A stretch of 64,000 bases of DNA from Pectobacterium carotovorum (GTDB lineage Bacteria > Pseudomonadota > Gammaproteobacteria > Enterobacterales > Enterobacteriaceae), in NCBI RefSeq assembly GCF_033898505.1, contig NZ_JAXAFK010000003.1, positions 1-64,000 on the forward strand. Reading direction: 5' to 3'. The notes under the pieces are model-generated. The model had not been told where the DNA came from, ran no database searches, and saw only the letters and a program-made list of their open reading frames with translations. The translations under genes were made by a program, and so were the position numbers. Shown here piece by piece: positions 20,892 to 31,020 of this stretch; position 1 is the first letter of the stretch; each line of letters opens with the position of its first letter.

Positions 20892-21020
20892 AATCGCCTT
20901 AACTAAGCAAAAAAGTAGATAATGCGACTATACGGTGCGGATAGAACACTTATGAAATGCCGAATTGGAATGACAAGTTCCGTAATGGAATAACAATACG
21001 TTCACAAGCGTTATTCAGGC
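20892..21020 (-). promoter_or_regulatory. Probable cysG-D-N-C promoter region
   Basis: A terminator for cysH (21028-21047) separates the two cys operons, so this stretch should carry the cysG promoter. On the minus strand it has repeated half-sites of the ATTCC type (around 20965-20990), as seen at CysB-activated promoters. The motif is loose and I do not assign exact hexamers. Confidence 0.35.
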
Positions 21021-21027
21021 GATAAAA

Positions 21028-21047
21028 AACCGGGCGATGCCCGGTTT
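21028..21047 (-). terminator. Terminator of cysJIH
   Basis: A perfect 9-bp stem AAACCGGGC/GCCCGGTTT has a 2-nt loop (plus-strand AT between arms, read as CAT/ATG at the tip). On the minus strand it is followed by a run of T. It lies just after the cysH stop at 21061. Confidence 0.88.
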
Positions 21048-21060
21048 CTGTTTACCCTTC

Positions 21061-21795
21061 TTACCCTTCGTGCAGCCCACACTCGCGTTTCAGGCCGAAG
21101 AAGCGGGTTTCCTCTTCGCTCATGCCTGGTTCCCATTTGCGCGTAGTGTGCGTATCGCCGACCGACAAATAGCCTTGATCCCATAGCGGATGGTAGCTCA
21201 GGCCATTTTCTTTCAGATACTGGTACACCGTCCGGTTATCCCAGTCGATAATCGGCAAGAATTTAAATACGCCGCGCTGAATCGCCAGCACCGGTAATTC
21301 TCCCCGGCTGCCGGACTGCTCGCGGCGCAGGCCAGCAAACCACGTTTTCGCCTTTAACTCGCTCAGCGCCCGATTCATCGGCTCGACTTTATTCAGTTGG
21401 TTGTAGCGCTCAATGCCTTCCACGCCCTGCTCCCACAGCTTACCGTAGCGCGCCTCTTGCCAGGCCGCGGATTCAGCAGCGCGATAAACTTGCAGATTCA
21501 GCTTCAGCTGTTCCGTCAGCGCATCAATAAACTGATAGGTTTCAGGAAACAGATAGCCGGTATCCGTGAGGATAACCGGAATATCCGGCCGCTGCTGCGT
21601 CACCAGATGCAGCGATACCGCAGCCTGAATGCCGAAGCTGGACGACAAAACATAGTCGCCCGGCAGATTCTCCAACGCCCAGCTCACTCTTTCCTGCGCA
21701 GATAGCTGTTCAAGCTGACCATTCACGACAGCCAGCGCTGCCGCCTGCTCCGCTTTCGGTAACGCGTTGAGCGCCTCAAGGTTAAATTCGGCCAT
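21061..21795 (-). CDS. cysH: Phosphoadenosine phosphosulfate reductase
   Basis: Thioredoxin-dependent reduction of PAPS to sulfite and PAP. It has 244 aa, the E. coli length. The PP-loop-like S-S-S-F-G-I-Q-A-A is near residues 52-60. The C-terminal redox motif E-C-G-L-H holds the catalytic Cys. There is no second cysteine pair for an iron-sulfur cluster, as expected for PAPS rather than APS reductases. It is the last gene of cysJ-cysI-cysH, 12 bp after cysI. Confidence 0.97.
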   Translation of the reverse strand: MAEFNLEALNALPKAEQAAALAVVNGQLEQLSAQERVSWALENLPGDYVLSSSFGIQAAVSLHLVTQQRPDIPVILTDTGYLFPETYQFIDALTEQLKLNLQVYRAAESAAWQEARYGKLWEQGVEGIERYNQLNKVEPMNRALSELKAKTWFAGLRREQSGSRGELPVLAIQRGVFKFLPIIDWDNRTVYQYLKENGLSYHPLWDQGYLSVGDTHTTRKWEPGMSEEETRFFGLKRECGLHEG

Positions 21796-21807
21796 CAGGC
21801 TCTCCTG

Positions 21808-23541
21808 TCAGTCATAAAAATCGCGGGCGGGATCCAGCACCGGTTTAATGATATTGGTGCGAATGGTGAAATCACCGAAGCATTCATTCGGCTGGCGATC
21901 CTGCGCCCACAGCCCAATAAGCCGATCAATTTCCGCCAGGATCTCGGTTTCATTAATGTTCTCGCGATACATACGAGGAATACGTGTCCCTTCGCGATTC
22001 CCACCGAGGTGCAGGTTATAACGCCCTACCGCTTTGCCCACCAGACCGATTTCCGCCAGCATCGCACGGCCGCAGCCGTTCGGGCAGCCCGTGACGCGCA
22101 GAACAATGTGTTCATCACCCACACCGTGCTGCTGCATGATGTCTTCCACTTTCGTGACAAACTCCGGCAGGAAACGCTCAGCTTCCGCCATCGCCAGCGG
22201 ACAGGTTGGGAACGACACGCAGGCCATCGAGTTCTTGCGCTGCTCGCTGACGCCGTCATCAATCAAACCGTGTTCACGCGCCAGCGCATCGATCTTCGCT
22301 TTGCTACGCGCAGGAACACCCGCGATGATCAAATTCTGGTTTGCCGTTAAGCGGAAATCCCCTTTGTGGATTTTAGCGATTTCCGCCAGACCCGTTTTCA
22401 GCGGACGGCCCGGATAATCCAGAATACGGCCATTTTCGATAAACAGCGTCAGATGCCATTTATTGTCGATGCCTTTTACCCAGCCGATACGATCGCCACG
22501 TCCGGTGAATTCATAAGGACGCACCGCTTCAAATTTCACACCGGCACGCGCTTCCACTTCCTGCTTGAAGTTGTCTACACCCACACGTTCCAGCGTGTAT
22601 TTGGTCTTCGCGTTTTTACGGTTGGTACGATTGCCCCAATCACGCTGCGTCGTCACTACCGCTTCGGCAATCGCCAGCGTATGCTCAATGGAAATGTAGC
22701 CCAGCTCACTGGCCGTGCGCGGATAGGTTTCTTTGTCGCCATGCGCGATAGAAAGCCCACCGCCCACCAGCACGTTGAAGCCCACCAGACGGCCATTATC
22801 GGCAATCGCAATAAAATTGAGATCGTTCGCATGCAGATCCACATCATTCTGTGGCGGGATCACGACCGTGGTTTTGAACTTACGCGGCAGATACGTCGAA
22901 CCCAGAATCGGCTCTTCATCCGTCGTCGCCACCTTTTCCTGATCCATCCAGATCTCGGCATAGGCGCGCGTCCGTGGCAGCAAATGTTCAGAGATCTTTT
23001 TCGCCCACTCATACGCCTGCTGATGCAGTTCGGACTCGATCGGGTTAGACGTACACAGCACGTTACGGTTCATATCGTTCGCCGTCGCCAGCGCATCCAG
23101 ACCAATGCTGTTCAGCATCTGGTGTACCGGCTTCACGTTCGATTTGAGAATACCGTGATACTGGAACGTCTGGCGGTTCGTGATACGAATGCTGCCATAT
23201 ATCGTGCTTTCGCCAGCAAATTTATCGATCCGCAACCACTGCTCCGGCGTCATCACGCCCCCGGGCAGACGGCAGCGGAGCAGCATCGCATGGCGCGGTT
23301 CCAGCTTCTGCTCGGCACGCTCGGCGCGAATATCACGGTCATCCTGCTGATACATACCGTGGAAACGGATCAGCAGAAAATTGTCGCCTTTGAAGCCGCC
23401 AGTCAGACCATCGTTCAGGTCTTCAGCAATTGTGCCACGCAGGAAGTTACTTTCTGTCTTCATGCGTTCAGCATCAGTGAGCTTCCCTTCTACCACCAGA
23501 GGGCCAGGGTGTTTTTCACTGAAAACGTATTTTTCGCTCAT
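21808..23541 (-). CDS. cysI: Sulfite reductase hemoprotein beta-component
   Basis: Reduces sulfite to sulfide with six electrons supplied by CysJ. The protein is 577 aa and binds siroheme plus a 4Fe-4S cluster. The four cluster cysteines are visible in C-V-S-F-P-T-C and G-C-P-N-G-C, separated by about 40 residues. Substrate-binding basic residues are in the conserved R-x-T-N-R-Q and K-x-K blocks. The start ATG overlaps the cysJ stop by one base (TAATG). Confidence 0.97.
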   Translation of the reverse strand: MSEKYVFSEKHPGPLVVEGKLTDAERMKTESNFLRGTIAEDLNDGLTGGFKGDNFLLIRFHGMYQQDDRDIRAERAEQKLEPRHAMLLRCRLPGGVMTPEQWLRIDKFAGESTIYGSIRITNRQTFQYHGILKSNVKPVHQMLNSIGLDALATANDMNRNVLCTSNPIESELHQQAYEWAKKISEHLLPRTRAYAEIWMDQEKVATTDEEPILGSTYLPRKFKTTVVIPPQNDVDLHANDLNFIAIADNGRLVGFNVLVGGGLSIAHGDKETYPRTASELGYISIEHTLAIAEAVVTTQRDWGNRTNRKNAKTKYTLERVGVDNFKQEVEARAGVKFEAVRPYEFTGRGDRIGWVKGIDNKWHLTLFIENGRILDYPGRPLKTGLAEIAKIHKGDFRLTANQNLIIAGVPARSKAKIDALAREHGLIDDGVSEQRKNSMACVSFPTCPLAMAEAERFLPEFVTKVEDIMQQHGVGDEHIVLRVTGCPNGCGRAMLAEIGLVGKAVGRYNLHLGGNREGTRIPRMYRENINETEILAEIDRLIGLWAQDRQPNECFGDFTIRTNIIKPVLDPARDFYD

Positions 23542-25370
23542 TAGTACACATCTCGCTGATAACGGCGCTCAAGGCGCAGATCGCTTAAAAACTCATCGGC
23601 CTGTTCACTGTCCATGCCGCCATGCTCAACTATCACGTCCAGCAGTGCCCGCTCGACGTCTTTCGCCATACGGTTGGCATCACCACACACATACAGATGC
23701 GCACCGTCCTGAATCCAGCGCCAGACTTCCGCGCCTTTTTCCCGCAGTTTGTCCTGCACATAGACCTTGTGCGCCTGATCGCGCGACCAGGCCAGATCGA
23801 TGTTGGTCAGCAGACCATCTTTAACGTAGCGCTGCCATTCAACCTGATACAGAAAATCTTCCGTGAAGTGTGGGTTACCAAAGAATAGCCAGTTTTTCCC
23901 TTCTGCCCCTTCGGCATCGCGTTGTTGCATAAAGGCGCGGAACGGCGCAATCCCGGTGCCCGGCCCAATCATGATGACCGGCGTGTCAGAATTGGCAGGC
24001 AGACGGAAGTTATCGTTGTGTTCGATGAAGACGCGGATTTCATCATCTTCGCTCAGTCGGTCAGCCAGATAGCTGGAGGCACCACCGGCACGCTCACGAC
24101 CTTCATATTCGTAGCGCACCACGCCAACGGTGATATGCACTTCGCTTTCGACTTCTGCCTGCGAGGAAGCAATAGAGTAAAGACGCGGCGTCAACGGACG
24201 CAACAGGCCCAGCAGTTGCTCCGCCGTCAGCTCAGCCGGCGCCTGTCGCACCATATCCACCAGCGGCGTGCGCTGTGCAAACTGCTGAAGCGCAGGCTTA
24301 TCAGCCAGCAACGACAACAGCGTTTCATTACGCGACAGTGCCGCATATTTCTCGACGATCGGCGCGGTGTTCTGCGTCAGCTCGAAGTGGCTTTTCAGCG
24401 CCTGCGATAATGGCAGCGTCTTGCCGTCAACGCTGACGGACTCGTCGCCTTTCAGCCACAGCAGTTCCAGCAATTCCTGAACCAGCGCAGGATCGTTATC
24501 GAACCACACGCCCAGCGCATCTCCCGGCTGGTAACGCAAACCGGAATCGCCCAGATCGATCTCGATATGGCGAACATCCTTTTCGGAGTTACGTCCGGTG
24601 ACTTTCTGATTTACGGCAAACGTGGCATGCAGCGGTGAGGATTTGCTGTACGGGCTACTGGTAATTTCATCCAGTGCACCCTGAGCGGCAATCTGCGCGA
24701 CGGCTTCGCCTTGAACCGGCACCCGCGCCTGCAAAATATCGACCAGTTGGCGTCGCCATTGTTCGGCAAGCGTCTGATAATCCACATCGGCATCCACACG
24801 ATCCAGCAGACGTTCAGCGCCTAACTCAGCCAGACGGCTATCGAAATCCTTACCCGCCTTGCTGAAGAATTCGTAAGACGTATCACCCAGACCAAACACG
24901 GCAAACGCGGTGTCTTTCATCTCTGGGGCTTTTTTGGACAACAGGAACTTATGCAGCGCGACCGCCTCTTCCGGCGGCTCCCCTTCTCCCTGCGTCGAGG
25001 CCACGATCAGCAGCAGTTTTTCCTGTCCGATTTGCTTGAATTTGTAATCACCCGCATTGACCAGATTAACGGACAACTTGGCCGCCAGCAGATCGTCACG
25101 CAGCTGTTCCGCAACCCGGCGCGCATTGCCGGTCTGTGAAGCGGAGATCAGTGTGATCGTTTGTACTGGCACCGTGACTGCGGCGGCTGTCGTTGCCGTG
25201 GCAGTTATCGCCCCCGGCTGCACGTTCCCAGGCTGCTGTACCAGCCCCCAGAAATAGCCGGATAGCCAGGCCAGCTGCGTCGATGAGAAATCACCGGTTG
25301 CCGCCTGTAAACGCGTTAATTGCTCCGCACTCAGCGGAAGCAATGAAGTGGGGGAAACCGGAGTAGTCAT
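23541..25370 (-). CDS. cysJ: Sulfite reductase flavoprotein alpha-component
   Basis: Passes electrons from NADPH through FAD and FMN to CysI. The protein is 609 aa. It has a flavodoxin domain (about residues 72-210, S-x-T-G-N-A in the FMN loop and S-T-Q-G-E-G-E-P-P), an FAD domain (about 245-460, with R-L-Y-S-I-A-S-S) and an NADPH domain (about 460-609, [10 protein letters not shown]). The C-terminus ends R-Y-Q-R-D-V-Y as in E. coli. An Ala/Thr-rich linker of variable length (about 50-70) makes it slightly longer than the E. coli protein. Confidence 0.97.
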   Translation of the reverse strand: MTTPVSPTSLLPLSAEQLTRLQAATGDFSSTQLAWLSGYFWGLVQQPGNVQPGAITATATTAAAVTVPVQTITLISASQTGNARRVAEQLRDDLLAAKLSVNLVNAGDYKFKQIGQEKLLLIVASTQGEGEPPEEAVALHKFLLSKKAPEMKDTAFAVFGLGDTSYEFFSKAGKDFDSRLAELGAERLLDRVDADVDYQTLAEQWRRQLVDILQARVPVQGEAVAQIAAQGALDEITSSPYSKSSPLHATFAVNQKVTGRNSEKDVRHIEIDLGDSGLRYQPGDALGVWFDNDPALVQELLELLWLKGDESVSVDGKTLPLSQALKSHFELTQNTAPIVEKYAALSRNETLLSLLADKPALQQFAQRTPLVDMVRQAPAELTAEQLLGLLRPLTPRLYSIASSQAEVESEVHITVGVVRYEYEGRERAGGASSYLADRLSEDDEIRVFIEHNDNFRLPANSDTPVIMIGPGTGIAPFRAFMQQRDAEGAEGKNWLFFGNPHFTEDFLYQVEWQRYVKDGLLTNIDLAWSRDQAHKVYVQDKLREKGAEVWRWIQDGAHLYVCGDANRMAKDVERALLDVIVEHGGMDSEQADEFLSDLRLERRYQRDVY

Positions 25371-25673
25371 TGTGATTTCTGTTTCCTTGTGCCTGTGCTG
25401 TTAGCCAACGACGCTAATACAAAAACATGCAATAAAAAGATGGATGGAGGATAAGGGTAACGATCTGCATCTTAACAATTAAAGAAATGATGGAAATATT
25501 AAATAACCAAAATGACTAAATGGTTTTTCTGATAGTCCTTATTGCTTAAAGTGTTATAGCCGATGGCATGCGCCTTTTATGAGGATATCGGTAAGAATGC
25601 ATTCGGAAAGCGGGGCTTATGCGCAGCCCATATAAACCAGTCCTTCATACGTAAATACAAAGGGCATCGCGGA
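25371..25673 (-). promoter_or_regulatory. Upstream region of cysJ
   Basis: This AT-rich 300-bp leader and promoter region lies between cysJ and a dispersed repeat. In E. coli queD is divergent here; in this genome about 9 kb of other genes separate them. CysB-dependent control is expected from the family, but I could not place a convincing CysB site or -35/-10 pair. Confidence 0.3.
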
Positions 25674-26008
25674 TTTTGCCGTTATCCGGCGTAAAAAATT
25701 ATGCTGAGGAGATAGCAGGCTTAGGATGAGCCGCATGGACGCGGCGAGAGCTTGCGCCACGTCGGACAAAAACGTCAGAGACGTTTTTGAACAGCACTCG
25801 TGCTGGCCCGAAGGGCGAGCCCCATTTATGGGGCGAGTAAACGTGTCGCAAGCGATCCGTTAAGCCTGATACCGACGAAGGAACCGCGTCAGCGGCATAA
25901 TTCCCCGCCAAAAGCCAGGGGTCACGGGGCGAGCGGCGTTTGAGCCGCCCCGTGTCGGGCGCGTGCTACGAGGTAGCATGACAATAACGGTATTATCGCG
26001 CACGAAAC
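25674..26008. repeat. Structured dispersed intergenic element, copy A (with extra hairpins)
   Basis: A 335-bp element with the same blocks and pairings as copies at 39328, 53741 and 60587; this one is in the same orientation as the 39328 copy. Pairings on the plus strand: AATTATGC 25697-25704 with 25895-25902; CAGGCTTA 25716-25723 with 25861-25868; GCCGC 25730-25734 with 25741-25745; GCTTGCG...CACGT 25750-25762 with 25841-25853; CACGGGG 25923-25929 with 25948-25954. The loop of the fourth stem is enlarged to 78 nt and packed with four further hairpins (25767-25834). An ORF at 25699-25911 (-) lies within it and is probably not a gene. Confidence 0.85.
25767..25834. repeat. Four back-to-back hairpins inside repeat copy A
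   Basis: Four perfect inverted repeats follow each other almost without a gap: 10-bp arms at 25767-25776/25780-25789; 6-bp arms at 25792-25797/25800-25805; 4-bp arms at 25806-25809/25813-25816; and 7-bp arms at 25819-25825/25828-25834. The other three copies have only about 5 nt in this loop. Confidence 0.9.
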
Positions 26009-26063
26009 TGCCCCACAGTGGCATAAAAATGTTGCTAAGAGACAGCTACAAACAAGGTACTCA

Positions 26064-27788
26064 CTAAATTTTCAGAACTTTCATGCCAAAATCGTCTGGA
26101 TTCACGATGTTTTCGAGCTTACCGACCTGCAACAAGTCACCTTTAGATACGATGCTGCTGATATTGGTATCAGGAAAGCGAAGGTTCTTAACAAGGTGCA
26201 CCGCAATAGGCCGGCCCTTTTTATCAATATCCATCACCCACCCGAGGAAGCCTCCCGAGTATTTCGCCAGACTGCCTATTGGGTAGAGGCCGTAAATCTG
26301 GACGTACTTGACCAGTACAACCTTGTCATAGGCGGCGTTCACCTCATAGATTTTGCGGTAGGCAGCCAATGGCGTGCGGGGCGAAACACCATTACGCGCA
26401 TGCCTGAGCTTATTAATCGCTTTAATGACAGAAACCAGCCGGACTAACCGCGACAATTGTTCAGCGCGTTTGCCTTGCGGATAGCCGCTACCGTCCAAAC
26501 GTTCATTAGCATTCTCGATGACATCGCGGCAAGTGGGGCTGATTGCCCAGCCCAGTTCACGTAACTTCTCGCACAGCACCGCCACGTGACCACTCAGGAT
26601 CGCTTTCTGCGTCGGATTCATGTTGACCTTTAGCGATGGCAGACGGGCATTGACCAACAGCGGTTTACCCATGGTGTGAAGTAACGCGCCTAACACCGCC
26701 TCGCGTGCATAGGGATCGTGTGGATCGGCAAGGAGCAGCATGTCGGCCAGCTTTCCCGCAACCTGCACCGCATGCCTGACCCAATCCGCCTCATCACGCA
26801 GGTACGACAGCGCATACAGAAAAGCCTTTCTCTCTTTTTTGACCATATAGAGCAGGGTATCGACACAGTCATAAAAGATCTCAACGGGCAGTTGATTGCG
26901 CGTTTTTATGTACATCAGCCCAATCTGAAGCCGATGGGCAACCTCCATGACGCCTCGTTCCATAGGCGTCTGGCGGGTGCGTTTCTCACTTTCCTGGCTT
27001 TCTCGCAGCAAGAGGTTTTTCTCCTTGGTGCCCGGAATGAACAACGGGGACGAATACACCATGCTGCCAGTGACGCCGGTTCGGTACGCCGCCTCTCTTT
27101 CCGACTCATTCGTATAATGAAGCAGGGCTTCAGACTGGGATGAAGACAAATTCATAAACTGGATACCGACAGCCGCATAGCCATTATTCCCAAAAGGTCG
27201 TATATGGCGAATTCTTCCCTCGGCATAAAAGCTTTCCCCGTTAGGAAACTCAAGCGTAATGCCGGGGATATCCTGACCCACACCAATCGCAATACTTTCA
27301 ACCAGATCGATTTCGACCATACACCCGCCGGTCGATAAATTACGCAGCGTACCGGGCACGTTAAGCGTGTGCATATAAACGTCGATACGGACCCGAGCCT
27401 GCATGCCAAGAATAAAGGGAATGCGAATCGCCCCTCGGTTTTCAGTGACGAAAACAGATTCTGGCAGGCGACACTCCAGACGATAAAACATGCTATCCGT
27501 CTTGAATAGTTGGGTAGGAATATTACACAGACTGTAGGTTTCTCGTTCGATGTTCTCCGTGCCTTTGAGCGCCTCCAGATCAAAATTCAAACCGCCATCG
27601 GCAAGATATCTATCGATATCCGAGCCAGAATATTCTACTGCCAACACGATACGGTTTTTATCCAGATTCAATTCCGCAACGTCAGCCTTTAATGCATATA
27701 GCATATCCTTGGCATAGATAGACATCACATATGAATGTTGCAGCAATGCGCTAATCACTTTAGCGGGAGGAGGAGAAAAGTGTTCCAC
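26064..27788 (-). CDS. PilZ-domain protein with degenerate HD-GYP domain
   Basis: A 574-aa cytoplasmic protein likely to sense cyclic di-GMP. Residues about 15-110 look like a YcgR-type N-terminal domain. A PilZ domain follows (about 115-225) with both c-di-GMP-binding motifs present: R118-x3-R122 and N150-L-S152-T-G-G155. The second half (about 280-500) has HD-GYP landmarks, but the catalytic residues are changed. The HD pair is H371-T372 (in H-T-M-G-K). The usual H-H-E before D-G-x-G-Y-P is N-A-N-E (426-429), while G-Y-P itself remains (435-437). I infer a binding rather than a hydrolysing role. It is divergent from an EAL phosphodiesterase gene 543 bp away. Confidence 0.82.
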   Translation of the reverse strand: MEHFSPPPAKVISALLQHSYVMSIYAKDMLYALKADVAELNLDKNRIVLAVEYSGSDIDRYLADGGLNFDLEALKGTENIERETYSLCNIPTQLFKTDSMFYRLECRLPESVFVTENRGAIRIPFILGMQARVRIDVYMHTLNVPGTLRNLSTGGCMVEIDLVESIAIGVGQDIPGITLEFPNGESFYAEGRIRHIRPFGNNGYAAVGIQFMNLSSSQSEALLHYTNESEREAAYRTGVTGSMVYSSPLFIPGTKEKNLLLRESQESEKRTRQTPMERGVMEVAHRLQIGLMYIKTRNQLPVEIFYDCVDTLLYMVKKERKAFLYALSYLRDEADWVRHAVQVAGKLADMLLLADPHDPYAREAVLGALLHTMGKPLLVNARLPSLKVNMNPTQKAILSGHVAVLCEKLRELGWAISPTCRDVIENANERLDGSGYPQGKRAEQLSRLVRLVSVIKAINKLRHARNGVSPRTPLAAYRKIYEVNAAYDKVVLVKYVQIYGLYPIGSLAKYSGGFLGWVMDIDKKGRPIAVHLVKNLRFPDTNISSIVSKGDLLQVGKLENIVNPDDFGMKVLKI

Positions 27789-28331
27789 GATAAGATCTAC
27801 CTATTAACGCGACGGTGATATACCCCAAAATCCAAAAAGGATTTCTCTTTTAATAGAAACAAATTTTTACACGGAATTAAATTTTTTACACACATTAAAC
27901 ACAGTAGAAAAACACTTATCCTTACTGAGTAAGACATTCCCCAGATTTAATTTATGCGTTTTTCTTCACTCCAGTACCATTACGAAACGACGAGCTTCAT
28001 GTTGTTTATCATCCTAACAAGGATGCTATGAAGTCACAACGGTCATGCATTACCGCCAGGTTGATTTAAATTCAAACAAAAACAACTTAACCACCAATAA
28101 AACAAAATTAAGCAATTTTAAATACCAGTTAAATTAATAAAAACCAGATTAAACACCAATCACAACATAGATTTAAACGATCATTATTTTTCATTCAATA
28201 GTCAGCAACTATCAAATGAGAATTATTGATCATTTTAAACAATTTCCAAATATTCCAAATTGCTGTGTAGAATCCAGACGAGCAAAGCTATGGAATTCCT
28301 ATTTCTATGGAGAGGGTGAGTAATCAGTAAA
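27789..28331. other. AT-rich divergent intergenic region
   Basis: 543 bp with long A and T stretches lies between the PilZ/HD-GYP gene and the EAL gene. I see no ORF of note. It should hold both promoters. Its composition differs from the GC-richer flanks and resembles DNA silenced by H-NS. Confidence 0.5.
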
Positions 28332-29072
28332 ATGAATACAACAACATTGAATATTGATGGAAAAATTCTTAGGCTGACCGCAGAGTTCCAGCCTATCATC
28401 CATCTCCCTCACAATAAAATATTCCGCTATGAAGCCCTCGCCAGGTTTTATAATTCGGAAGGGACGCTCATATCGACTCAACAAACAATAGATAAAATAG
28501 AGAAGTATAAAGCAATTGATAAAGTGACAGACTTTATGTTTGATGTAGTCTGTCAGGTAATAAAAAACAAAAGCAGCATGACAATATCATTCAATCTTTC
28601 ACATTTACTGTTTAATAACTCTGCCTATCTGGAAACGTTATACCAAAAATGCGTCATGCATCAGGTTAGCCCAAAGAATATAGAAATAGAGATCAGTGAA
28701 AAAACGACCCGACAGCAGTTAATAGACGGGATCCCCTTTTTAAATCAGGCCAAGAAATATGGCTTTATGATTTCATTAGATGACTTCGGCGCAGGAAATC
28801 TACAAATAGACAGCCTGAACCTGTTTGACTTCGATACCATAAAAATCGATCGCTCTATTATCGATGGCATCGGTAAAGAAGAGACAAAATCACAAAAACT
28901 AAAGGTCTTATTAAACAAACTCATTCCTCTTGGCGTAAACATTATCTGTGAAGGCGTGGAGAAGGCGACCGATTTGAACCGGTTAAACAAATACCACCCC
29001 ATTGGGATTCAAGGATATATCTTCTATCGGCCACTCACATTCAGCCAGTTAAGGCTGCTGGAAGGCTTTTAG
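28332..29072 (+). CDS. EAL-domain cyclic di-GMP phosphodiesterase
   Basis: A stand-alone EAL domain, 246 aa, without a signal peptide or sensory domain. Residues needed for catalysis are in place: E34-A-L, N88, E120, D150-D151 (D-D-F-G-A-G), K171 (I-K-I-D-R), E207 in E-G-V-E, and Q227-G-Y. It should therefore hydrolyse c-di-GMP to pGpG. Codon use is clearly AT-rich (many AAA, ATA, TTA) compared with nearby genes, which suggests transfer. It pairs with the divergent PilZ gene as a candidate c-di-GMP module. Confidence 0.9.
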   Translation: MNTTTLNIDGKILRLTAEFQPIIHLPHNKIFRYEALARFYNSEGTLISTQQTIDKIEKYKAIDKVTDFMFDVVCQVIKNKSSMTISFNLSHLLFNNSAYLETLYQKCVMHQVSPKNIEIEISEKTTRQQLIDGIPFLNQAKKYGFMISLDDFGAGNLQIDSLNLFDFDTIKIDRSIIDGIGKEETKSQKLKVLLNKLIPLGVNIICEGVEKATDLNRLNKYHPIGIQGYIFYRPLTFSQLRLLEGF

Positions 29073-29284
29073 CCGATATCCTTCAGTTCTGCTGCCCGAC
29101 GTCGGCTGATGAACGCGTCATCATGCCGCCGATAGTCGACATTCCCACGATAACTGCCCCGCCAACAACCTCTTACACGATCGACATTAGCGAACAGGCT
29201 CACATTTCTGGCGTTCGCCCCAGGAATTTATCCTTTGCGATAGCACATCAATGCGATACTCACACCAGTGACAACGGGAGAAAA

Positions 29285-30967
29285 ATGATGTGGCAACGAC
29301 GCGCACTGGAACTCAATACGCAAGATATTTGGCACTGGCAACAGGTCCTCTCGGTCATCGATTATGCCCGTGAACAGGGTTTCAATACGCTGGTGCTGGG
29401 TGCGGCGGATTTGCTGGATAAGCTGGTAACGCCAGAAGCCTACAATAACGCGCGTTTTGACGATCGCATCAGCAGCCAGCAGCGTTCTCGCTGTGTTTAC
29501 CTGAATCAGGTCGCGGCGCACTGCCGTGAACAGGGGCTGGCCCTGTATCTGCAATGCAAAGAGCTATCGTTTCCCACAGATTTACTGCTCCATCACCCGG
29601 AATTACTCGACGACAAACATAGCCTCCGCATGGATACCGATTTTTGGGGCGACTACCTTGCCGCCAAAGTCGAGCTGCTGATGCAGCAGATCCCGCGGCT
29701 GAGCGGCCTGCTGTTGGCGATCTCCAACAGCGATAGCCTGCTGCGCTTTTCCGCACCGTCCGGCGATGAAATCAACGGCGTCGTTCCCGTCACAACACAC
29801 TGGCCGACGAACGCCGACAGCGAGCAGATCTATCACCGCCTCTTCTCCGCCGTCGCACGCGTGATGCACTACCACCAGCGCCACCTGGTATTACGCGCCT
29901 TTCCCGCCAGCCATCAGGACATCGGTAATGTGCTGAACGCCATTCGCACATTGCCGGAATCCGTTTCTGTCGCCATCAAAGTCACGCCGGAACGCTTCTG
30001 GCCTGAGTTCCCCAATAACCCTGCGCTGCTGGACGTCAGCGGGCGTGAAGTCTGGGTTGAACTGGATTTGGCTGGGGAAGAAGTGGGCTGGGGCAATCTC
30101 CCCTTCCTGCGCTACACCGAAGTTCAGGGGCGGCTGCTGTGGTGTCGGGAGAAAAATCCGGCGATTGTCAGCGCGCTGTGCCGTATCAGTTGGGAAGGCG
30201 TGGACAACCACAGCGTGATCGGCACGCTCAGCGAATTTACGCTATTCGCCTCTTCCCGCTTACTCACTCACCAAACCGCATCGACAAACGAAAGTGCGCT
30301 GTTTGCACAATGGCTGATGGCACGTTATCAATGGCAGCCGGATGAGACGGTGCTGCATACGATGCAGGCTCTGCTGGATCAGGCACATCAGGCTATCTCC
30401 CTGTCGCTGTACGCACGCCACCACGTTTTTCATCGCCACAGCCTGCTGCCGACCAGCTTTGGTCAGGCGATCTGGAGCCTGTACGGTCAACTCAACCGCA
30501 ACCACTGGCTGCCGGGCTCCGGTCAGGATATTACCTTCGATCCGCAGCACGCCGAGCTGGCTTCGCAGAACCTCTATCACATCGCGAAAGAGAAAGATGC
30601 CGCGTGGCAGCTGGCGGAACAGTGCCAACAGGCCGCCCTGCAATTCTCCCGTGAACACACGATGCCGGAAGCGCTTAGACAGCGCTGGCAGCAGGAATGG
30701 CGCGGTCTGACGCTGTACTGCCGCGCCTTTGTTCATGCGCAGAAAGCCTTCTTTACGCTGCACTACTGCAAACAGGTGGAGAACAACTGGACGCTGCGGG
30801 AAATCGCCAAAACCAATATTCAGGCGCTGTACGGTATCGGGCATGAGATGGAGGATTTTTGCCTGCAACACCGGGCGTACCCGGTGAGCATGCATGTGAT
30901 GTTTGATGCCGGGCGTCCACGCGCGTTAGCCGATAGCCTGCAACAGCAGTTGGCTGAACTCACGTAA
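29285..30967 (+). CDS. Unrecognised protein, possible TIM-barrel glycoside-active enzyme
   Basis: I do not recognise a family with certainty. The 560-aa product (from 29285) has no signal peptide. It begins with alternating helix/strand text typical of a beta/alpha barrel (Q-G-F-N-T-L-V-L-G near residue 30, then G-L-A-L-Y-L-Q). The C-terminal half is long and helical with many His, Trp and Gln. Its overall look recalls alpha-glucuronidase-type proteins. The frame opens at 29123, but that N-terminus is Pro/Thr-rich. The ATG at 29285 has a good GGGAG 4 nt before it, so I prefer it. Its neighbours, a TogB-like binding protein and a GH28 enzyme, suggest a role in pectin side-chain use. Confidence 0.6.
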   Translation: MMWQRRALELNTQDIWHWQQVLSVIDYAREQGFNTLVLGAADLLDKLVTPEAYNNARFDDRISSQQRSRCVYLNQVAAHCREQGLALYLQCKELSFPTDLLLHHPELLDDKHSLRMDTDFWGDYLAAKVELLMQQIPRLSGLLLAISNSDSLLRFSAPSGDEINGVVPVTTHWPTNADSEQIYHRLFSAVARVMHYHQRHLVLRAFPASHQDIGNVLNAIRTLPESVSVAIKVTPERFWPEFPNNPALLDVSGREVWVELDLAGEEVGWGNLPFLRYTEVQGRLLWCREKNPAIVSALCRISWEGVDNHSVIGTLSEFTLFASSRLLTHQTASTNESALFAQWLMARYQWQPDETVLHTMQALLDQAHQAISLSLYARHHVFHRHSLLPTSFGQAIWSLYGQLNRNHWLPGSGQDITFDPQHAELASQNLYHIAKEKDAAWQLAEQCQQAALQFSREHTMPEALRQRWQQEWRGLTLYCRAFVHAQKAFFTLHYCKQVENNWTLREIAKTNIQALYGIGHEMEDFCLQHRAYPVSMHVMFDAGRPRALADSLQQQLAELT

Positions 30968-31020
30968 CGCACCGGCCAATAAAATACCTTAGTCAGTAAT
31001 TATCTGAGTTAGTCATTCGC

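Noticed and set aside
22366..23544. 392-aa plus-strand ORF opposite cysI
   Set aside because: It is an antisense shadow of cysI, which is complete with all cofactor motifs; GC-rich coding strands often leave such long open frames.
25699..25911. 70-aa minus-strand ORF
   Set aside because: It is inside repeat copy A and spans the extra hairpin cluster. The other copies do not keep the same frame, and structure rather than protein is conserved.
29123..29284. 54-residue N-terminal extension of the unrecognised protein
   Set aside because: It is Pro/Thr-rich, lacks a ribosome binding site, and a well-placed GGGAG precedes the ATG at 29285.
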